Positions 58,888 through 64,000 of a stretch of 64,000 nt of DNA are shown here, piece after piece. Numbering within the stretch: position 1 is the first letter of the stretch; every line of letters begins with the position of its first letter. The stretch comes from JASHPR01 sp963749145 (lineage in GTDB: Bacteria > Actinomycetota > Actinomycetes > Streptosporangiales > Streptosporangiaceae). The stretch spans positions 434,001 to 498,000 of the forward strand of contig CAVVLN010000001.1 in NCBI GenBank assembly GCA_963749145.1, read 5' to 3'. Both the position numbers and the translations under genes were made by a program. The notes beneath the pieces were generated by a model, which saw only the letters and a program-made list of their open reading frames with translations, was not told where the DNA came from and did not search any database.

Positions 58888-59265
58888 TCAGAGCAGGCAC
58901 AGGTTGACCGCCCGCTCGAGGGCTTGAGAGCGTGAGGTCACCCCGACCGCCGACAGGTGTTCCCGCGCTGCAGGCTGGTCGTCAGCGGCCAGGGCGATCC
59001 TGGCCAGCAGCAGTTCGCGGCGGACGACGGGAAGCCTGCCAGTCAGCTTGGCCGGTGAACGCAGGTCGCCGAGCGACAGGCGCAGTAGTGCCTCCTGCTC
59101 ATCGACCCGGGCCAGCAGCGCCGAGCTCGCATCGGCCAGGACCAGCCGCGCCGATGGCCCGACAGGCTGGCTGTAAAGGGTCCCATCGATTCTTACCTGG
59201 GAGGTCGAGATGACGTTGACCGACCACAAGACCATGGAGACCCCGCGGCCTGACCCAGCCGGCAC
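58888..59265 (-). pseudogene. LuxR-type regulator relic with internal deletion of the HTH
   Basis: The frame reads ALLARVDEQEALLRLSLGDL then RLPVVRRELLLARIALAADD, as in the regulator at 3301-6101 just before its HTH domain, and then joins directly to VTSRSQALERAVNLCLL, the very end of that family. About 110 residues, including the helix-turn-helix, are missing. The start has no family sequence. It is a clear deletion relic. Confidence 0.7.
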
Positions 59266-59334
59266 CGGTACCCCCTGCCGGTGACTGCTGCAACCAAGGT
59301 GGTCGGTGCCGCGGTTGCCGGGTTGCCGCCGCTC

Positions 59335-60801
59335 TCAGATTTCGGTGGCGGCTTGAGCCCTGCCGTCTTTGACGGCGGCCTGAAAGGCGGCGTAGTCGCG
59401 CTCGTTCTGGTCGGCGTAGGTTTCGGCGAAATCCGCGATCGCCTGGGCGAACCTGGCGGAGCCGCCGAGGTAGGCGGCCAGCGCGATGCGGTCACCGGAG
59501 CGGGCGTGGGCCCGGGCCAGGGTCCACCCGCACAGCTGGGCGTAGACGGTCATGCCTGAAGGGATCATCAGCTCGATCGGCAAGGAGAACTTCCAGTCCC
59601 GCAGCTGGCGGACGTAAAAATCGCGGTCCACCCCGTCGGGGGCGGGGACGCGGGTCCAGCCGAGGAAGATGTCGCTCTGGGCCTGCATCAGGTGCTGCCC
59701 CGCGACGACGCGCTCGCCCTGGTTGCTGTACCGGCTGCGCCCGCAGTACTCCGCCAGCACTGACGGCTGGGCCTCCTTGGCCTGCAGGAACAACGGTTCG
59801 GCTCCGTCGGCGGCGTCCATCAGCAACACCCAGGCCCGGGTGCCGACGCTGCCCACCCCGACCACCTTGCGGGCCACCTGCACCAAGGCGAACTGTTCCA
59901 GCAGGTGCCGCCGGTCGGACTGCAGGGTGCGCCGGTATTTGCCTAGCACCGAGAGGAGCAGCTCGTAGATCGCATCTGCCTGTACGTCGGCGAAAACCTC
60001 CTCGATCGGGACGATCATGGGGGGATCGCTGATGATCCGCCGCTGCCCGTCCACCACCGTAGTCAGCTTGTCCAGCGCCTGGGTGCTGTCCCGGGTATGG
60101 GCCTTGGCCAGCAGCTTCTCGGCGAGCTTGAACCTTTCCGGTTTCATCTGAGAGCGGAACTGGCTCAGGACCGGCTCGATGTCCAGGTGCGCGTACCAGA
60201 CCTCCAGGAACGGCTGCTGCGCGAAGCCGCGCATCGCCGTCCGGTACCCTTCCGCCGCCGCGAGGATGATCTTGCGGCGAGCCCTGGCCGCGAACTCGTT
60301 GTCCCGTCCGGCCACCGCCAGGCTCGCGGCCAGCCGCTTGACATCCCATTCGAAGGGGCCCGGCAGGGTCTCGTCGAAGTCGTTGACGTCGAACACCAGG
60401 TTGCGCTCGGGCGAGGCGAACGCGCCGAAATTCGACAGGTGGGCATCCCCGCACAGCTGCACCCGCAGCCCCGAGGCGGCCGTGCCCGCCAGGTCCGCCG
60501 TCATCGGCAGCGCCGCCCCGCGGTAGTACGTGAACGGCGACACTAGCATCCGCCCGTGCCGGACCGGCACCAGCTCCGGCACCCGCGTCTTGGCCTGACC
60601 CAGCAGGAGCCCCACCGGATCCCGCTTCCCGCCCGGGGCGAACTCCGCATGCGACTCCAGCGGGGCCGCCGCCCGGGCGTCCTTTCCCCGGGCAACCCGG
60701 TCCGCGCGGCTGAGATGCTCCGCCGCCGCGGCACGCGCCGGACCCCCGCCAGATGCCCGCGCGCCAGGCCTTCCAGCCGCGTCCTCGGTCCTCGGTGTCA
60801 T
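59335..60801 (-). CDS. DUF2252 family protein (copy B)
   Basis: A 488-residue paralogue of 6464-8005. It shares LVPVRHGRMLVSPFTYYRGA, GDAHLSNFGAFASPERNLVF, DVNDFDETLPGPFEWDVKRL, QVARKVVGVGSVGTRAWV and the ending YADQNERDYAAF, with many conservative changes elsewhere. ATG at 60801 with GGAGGG seven bases upstream. The N-terminal tail differs in sequence and length from copy A. Two copies in one region suggest a dosage or specialisation effect; the function is unknown. Confidence 0.9.
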   Translation of the reverse strand: MTPRTEDAAGRPGARASGGGPARAAAAEHLSRADRVARGKDARAAAPLESHAEFAPGGKRDPVGLLLGQAKTRVPELVPVRHGRMLVSPFTYYRGAALPMTADLAGTAASGLRVQLCGDAHLSNFGAFASPERNLVFDVNDFDETLPGPFEWDVKRLAASLAVAGRDNEFAARARRKIILAAAEGYRTAMRGFAQQPFLEVWYAHLDIEPVLSQFRSQMKPERFKLAEKLLAKAHTRDSTQALDKLTTVVDGQRRIISDPPMIVPIEEVFADVQADAIYELLLSVLGKYRRTLQSDRRHLLEQFALVQVARKVVGVGSVGTRAWVLLMDAADGAEPLFLQAKEAQPSVLAEYCGRSRYSNQGERVVAGQHLMQAQSDIFLGWTRVPAPDGVDRDFYVRQLRDWKFSLPIELMIPSGMTVYAQLCGWTLARAHARSGDRIALAAYLGGSARFAQAIADFAETYADQNERDYAAFQAAVKDGRAQAATEI

Positions 60802-61140
60802 GGCCGCTCCCTCCGAGCTCAACGGGTAAAATTACGTGCCAGACCGCCTAGGTTCGAGACGCTGCGGACAGGCCGGAGATGCCACGCTGGTCGGCGTCGG
60901 GAAGCTGGACCGGACGCCCTTGCAGACGAGGTCAGCATGTCCCGCTGCCGAACAGCAGCAGAACGGGGCACCCAGTTGAGGATGCCCGAATGCGCTCCGA
61001 CCAGTGCCCGCAGCGGGATCATGGCCACCGTGGTGGTCGCGAAGCCTGGGTTTAAGGACTGACCAGGCAGCGACGGCACTGGCCCTCCCCAGGTAGGTCC
61101 CACACTGATCCAGGCTGCCTGGCCGCCCCGGCAAATGTCG

Positions 61141-61158
61141 TCACCCTGACCGGGGTGA
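61141..61158. promoter_or_regulatory. Inverted repeat TCACCC-TGACCG-GGGTGA
   Basis: Perfect arms, 6-base spacer, about 350 bases upstream of DUF2252 copy B in a 525-base gap (60802-61326) that otherwise holds no convincing gene. Confidence 0.65.
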
Positions 61159-61326
61159 TCCGCCACCTGATCTGGGCCAGGCGGACTGCGCCGCGATCGG
61201 CACCGTCGACTTGCGCTGCCCGCCGGTCAGCGGCCCGCGCACGCATAGCTCATCAGCCGCTGCTTGTGTACCCGACAAGAAGCGATGACGTGCGGCGCAC
61301 CCGGTGTCCGCAGGGCACCGTGCCTG

Positions 61327-61729
61327 CTAGTTAGCTTTTCGTGACGTGAACACTTTGCCCAGCGCCTCGAAGCTCGCGGGGCGTCGCGCAGGCTCAGCGC
61401 TCCCTGCGAGGTCGTAGGCGAGCCGCCTGAACTCGTCGCGGAAGGTCTTGGCATTGGCGAAGATCAGCGGGGCGTCGAACCGGTAGATGACCAGGGCAGG
61501 TGCCGGGCGTCGGGATAGGAGTGCACGTCGTGGTAACCCTCTTGCCCTTCCACGCGCCCGAGTTCGGTTTGGTTAGGGCACCATGCGCGGCGGAAGCAGT
61601 GACGCCAGCGCGACCGCCCGCTTCCCGTCGCCCTTCGCGGCGAGCAGCGGCAGCCCGCACCAAGTCCTTGACGAGCCACTTACGGTGGTAGGACGTAACC
61701 GCCTGCAGCCCGGGCATCAAGCGGAACAT
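61327..61729 (-). pseudogene. SulP-type anion transporter relic (N-terminus joined to STAS domain)
   Basis: The 5' end (ATG at 61729) reads FRLMPGLQAVTSYHRKWLVK, the entry of SulP sulfate/bicarbonate transporters. The 3' part, in another frame, reads LVIYRFDAPLIFANAKTFRD and EFRRLAYDLA with a stop at 61327, the typical start of the C-terminal STAS domain, preceded by GYHDVHSYPDARHLP. The whole membrane domain and most of STAS are gone. It is a deletion relic. Confidence 0.6.
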
Positions 61730-62076
61730 GGACACCACACCCCGACCGTGGTCAGACGCCGCAAGGCAAGCCTCACGCCCGGTCACCCGCGGGCGCTTCA
61801 CCCGCGCACGGGCGAAGCGGCGACTGACGGAGCCACTCTGCATAAGACCTGCAGTTGTCCGCGCCGGGTTCTACCCCACCCGGCAGGGCCTCGGCGAACA
61901 TGAGCGCGGCAGCGGCTTCGAGTTCGCCCCGGAGCACCCCAGGTGGGTGATGAGCCCGGACGCCCGTGGAGGCGGCTGGCAGTCGGCGAGACCGCCGTGC
62001 TGTTCAACACCACCACCGACTTCGCCTGTCACGTTAGACCGAACATCCTTGATAACGGAGAGGAAGTGGGAGGCGC
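61730..62076. other. Intergenic stretch of about 350 bases
   Basis: No supported gene. The forward frame through it has Arg/Pro-rich shadow composition. GGGAGG at about 62067-62072 is the ribosome site of the next gene. Confidence 0.4.
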
Positions 62077-62700
62077 GTGGGCATTTGGTTCGTGAGCAGG
62101 AGGTCGCCGGGCGGGCTCCGGTCGTTCGATCCTCTCCGTATCGCAGACCTGGAATACCGGATGTGGGTGGGTTATTACCTGCGCCGCTGGACCCACGTGC
62201 TGGCGGCTGCGGTCAGGCTCCTTCAGCTGGGCTTCGGTACGGATTTGGTGCGGATCTTGCAGGCCGCCTGGCTGATGCTACGCGCCATCCAGTTGTGGGC
62301 GCCCTTCCCGGACAACGACCCCGACGGTGCCCAGGCCCGCATGCGCGAGCTCTACGAGCTGGTCAGGCTTCGCTTCGGCGAACCCCCGGACCCGGCACGG
62401 GCCGCCGCCCTGGAGATCGACTGGTGGCGGGCGCACCGGGAGCGTCAGTATTCGGCTGATCCAGCGGGAACGAGCGACGAGCTGCTCGAGTCGGTGATCG
62501 GCCTGTACTGCTACTTGTTCGGCGAGACCGAGGCCGCGGTCAGGCCAGCCGCCATACACCGCGTGCGGGCGATGGACCTGTCCGATCGGTGGGTGCGTGA
62601 GGGCTGCCTACCCGACAGCCTGCTGCTTGCTTACGAGCGCGCAGCGCTGGTCAGTGCTTATGCCGCGCTGCTCGCCGGCATCCACCACGAGGAACACTGA
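62077..62700 (+). CDS. Uncharacterised protein with two hydrophobic helices
   Basis: A 207-residue GTG-started protein with GGGAGG upstream. It has LRIADLEYRMWVGYYLRRWT, then hydrophobic HVLAAAVRLLQLGFGTDLVR and LQAAWLMLRAIQLWAPFPDN, followed by an acidic/helical C-terminal region (MRELYELVRLRFGEPPDPAR; ALEIDWWRAHRERQYSADPA). The N-terminal segment could associate with the membrane. No family recognised, but composition and frame use are fully gene-like. Confidence 0.65.
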   Translation: MGIWFVSRRSPGGLRSFDPLRIADLEYRMWVGYYLRRWTHVLAAAVRLLQLGFGTDLVRILQAAWLMLRAIQLWAPFPDNDPDGAQARMRELYELVRLRFGEPPDPARAAALEIDWWRAHRERQYSADPAGTSDELLESVIGLYCYLFGETEAAVRPAAIHRVRAMDLSDRWVREGCLPDSLLLAYERAALVSAYAALLAGIHHEEH

Positions 62701-62782
62701 TGAGCGCAGGACCAGCCGACCAGGCCGCTCGACATCACCGGTAGGGCGGCACGCGCTCTGGCAGGGTCAGGTGGTGGCGCTG

Positions 62783-62940
62783 TCAGGTAGAGGGGATGCC
62801 GAGCAGCAGTGCCCCGGCCAGGAGGAACGGCGTCCAGTAGACGCAGAAGCTGCGGCCGGTATTGCGCGAGTACCAGTTGCAGTCCGGGTCGCGGACCTTG
62901 GCCGCAGCGAGCGCGGCGCAGCCGGTCTGGGGCTGCTGTG
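62783..62940 (-). pseudogene. Tail of a small membrane protein
   Basis: One frame reads CAALAAAKVRDPDCNWYSRN, TGRSFCVYWTPFLLAGALLL and GIPST before a stop at 62783. It is protein-like with a final transmembrane helix but has no start; its 5' end meets the operator repeat at 62943. Perhaps the end of a gene cut by recombination. Confidence 0.35.
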
Positions 62941-62942
62941 AA

Positions 62943-62960
62943 TCACCCTTGGTTGGGTGA
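62943..62960. promoter_or_regulatory. Inverted repeat TCACCC-TTGGTT-GGGTGA (second arcC leader)
   Basis: Perfect arms, 6-base spacer, centre 130 bases upstream of the second arcC relic, the same geometry as at 58844-58861. Confidence 0.78.
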
Positions 62961-63081
62961 CGAACTCATCAGATCGCCCGGCCAGCATCGAGGAGTCGGG
63001 CCCGAGCGGGAGCAGACTAGGTCGTCGCCCGCTCGTTCCGGTCGGCAGACTCGGCCAGATCACCGAGCGGGGAGGCTGGCT

Positions 63082-63519
63082 GTGAGAATCGTGATCGCGC
63101 TGGGCAGTAATGGCTGCTTAGGCGCAGTGATCCGATGACCATGCAGGTGCAGCGCCGCAACGTCAGGATCGCCGCCGCGGCGATCGCGTCGCCGGCTGCC
63201 GGGCACAGCATCGTGGGCGTGCACGTCAACGGCCCGCAGGTCGGCCTGCTGTCGCTGCAGGCCGAGGCGTACAAGGGCGCCGCTAGCAAGCTGACGGCCG
63301 AGAAGGGCTGGGCGTTCCGGCAGGACTGGTCGGCCTGGCGCCGGGTGGTCCCCTCGCCGGAGCCGGCACATCCTGGGGATCCAGCCGGTTACCTGGCTGC
63401 TGGAGCGGGGAGCCGTAGTCATCTGCACGGGAGGCAGGGGCATCCCGACGGTGAACCCGTCGTCAGCTCCCGGCGCTCTGATGGGCGGCGCGGTATCTCC
63501 CCCGTGGGTCTGTGACACT
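63082..63519 (+). pseudogene. Second carbamate kinase (arcC) relic
   Basis: The GTG at 63082 starts RIVIALGSNG, then the frame stops at 63138. Another frame continues VQRRNVRIAAAAIASPAAGH and GVHVNGPQVGLLSLQAEAYK, jumps to LTAEKGWAFRQDW and RRVVPSPEPA (an internal deletion of about 60 residues), and a third frame reads ILGIQPVTWLLERGAVVICT then GGRGIPTV. These are successive carbamate kinase segments. It shares about 170 bases of leader with the relic at 58718, so the two derive from duplicated arcC promoters. Confidence 0.75.
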
Positions 63520-64000
63520 ATGAGCGTTGCCGACCTGGCCATAATCGCCGCGCTGATCTTCGGGTGGGGCACGTTGTCGGCCAGGCTGGAACGGTTTGAC
63601 GTCACCGCGCCGATCACCTTCGTGCTTGCCGGGCTGCTGCTCACCCACGGGCCGCTGGCTGTCCTGGGCGTCGCGCCCAGCAACGAACTCATCAAGGAAC
63701 TGGCCGAGTTCACCCTCGCCCTGGTGCTGTTCTCTGACGCGTCCCGGGTCGGGCTGCACGAGCTGCGGGTGGATGCGGGCCTGTATGCCCGGTTGCTCGG
63801 GGTTGCGCTGCCGCTGACGATCGGCCTGGGAACCTTGCTGGCGTTCGCGCTCGCCGACGCCAACATCTGGCTGGCGCTGCTGATAGGGGCGGCGCTAGCC
63901 CCGACCGACGCGGCCCTGGGCGCGGGCATGATGGCCAACCCGGCGGTGCCGGCGAGGATTCGCCGGCTGGTCAATGTCGAAAGCGGACTCAACGACGGGA
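63520..64000 (+). CDS. CPA1-family Na+/H+ antiporter, N-terminal part (3' end outside window)
   Basis: The ATG at 63520 opens SVADLAIIAALIFGWGTLSA, with FDVTAPITFVLAGLLLTHGP, ELAEFTLALVLFSDASRVGL, and LALLIGAALAPTDAALGAGM, where PTDAA with its Asp matches the ion-binding helix of CPA1 antiporters; NVESGLNDG follows as usual. About 160 residues are visible of an expected 400-600. The reading frame runs off the window. It lies directly after the arcC relic with no gap. Confidence 0.88.
   Translation, partial: MSVADLAIIAALIFGWGTLSARLERFDVTAPITFVLAGLLLTHGPLAVLGVAPSNELIKELAEFTLALVLFSDASRVGLHELRVDAGLYARLLGVALPLTIGLGTLLAFALADANIWLALLIGAALAPTDAALGAGMMANPAVPARIRRLVNVESGLNDG

Overview
The window is a 64 kb piece of a high-GC actinomycete chromosome. 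The evidence is GTG starts, GC-rich third codon positions, GGAGG-type ribosome sites, a spore-pigment-like type II polyketide cluster and families such as GAP, SHOCT, RDD, DUF2252 and AccE. A soil filamentous actinobacterium (Streptosporangiales or Streptomycetales-like) is my inference. No rRNA, tRNA or CRISPR array was seen. Both ends cut genes: a GMC oxidoreductase on the left and a CPA1 antiporter on the right.

Region 1 (1-12 kb) holds membrane and stress genes: a GAP-family protein, a SHOCT protein, a 72-residue small protein, a frameshifted LuxR/MalT-type regulator, a DUF2252 protein, a nonapeptide-repeat protein coupled to an RDD protein, and an Hsp20 gene in frame with a decayed ABC1 kinase. 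Region 2 (12.4-22 kb) is a compact type II PKS operon: TcmI-type cyclase, carboxyltransferase, cupin, KS-alpha, chain-length factor, a fused ACP-aromatase, AccE, a biotin carboxylase/BCCP protein, an ABM monooxygenase and a SchA/CurD protein. It therefore carries its own alpha, beta and epsilon acyl-CoA carboxylase subunits for malonyl-CoA supply. Two reverse-strand genes follow (an enolase-superfamily dehydratase and a PhaB/FabG reductase), with a phaC fragment.

Region 3 (25-34.6 kb) is a catabolic island with visibly less GC-biased codon use. It encodes an acyl-CoA ligase, a 2-hydroxyacyl-CoA dehydratase activator and its two dehydratase-type subunits, a thiolase, a crotonase, a family III CoA-transferase and an SDR lacking its catalytic Tyr/Lys. 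On its left are a phaC fragment and the 3' end of a group II intron (domains V and VI); on its right are a truncated gene and an MFS fragment. This suggests insertion and rearrangement. Region 4 (35-45 kb) has TetR regulators, an N-terminal-GNAT/ADP-forming acyl-CoA synthetase fusion (Pat-like), small membrane proteins, DoxX and YceI.

Region 5 (45-63.5 kb) is the most unusual part. It is rich in relics: a crotonase neighbour, a frameshifted methyltransferase, PAP2 in three frames, an amber-interrupted DUF7144 gene, an arcA::arcB chimera, two broken carbamate kinases, a SulP deletion relic and LuxR tails. Intact genes are interspersed (DUF1269, PLDc_N-SHOCT, PPK2, lipid kinase, P-type ATPase, DUF2252). 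A perfect inverted repeat TCACCC-N5/6-GGGTGA occurs at seven places and in one near-perfect version. Four of these eight sites lie 70-90 bp upstream of small stress-type genes and two lie about 130 bp upstream of the arcC relics, so it looks like the operator of an undescribed stress or low-oxygen regulon. Several families of region 1 recur here (72-residue protein, SHOCT, LuxR tail, DUF2252), so regions 1 and 5 look like two arms of one expanded stress island, with the PKS and catabolic modules between them. Whether all frameshifts are real decay or partly assembly error cannot be decided from the sequence alone.
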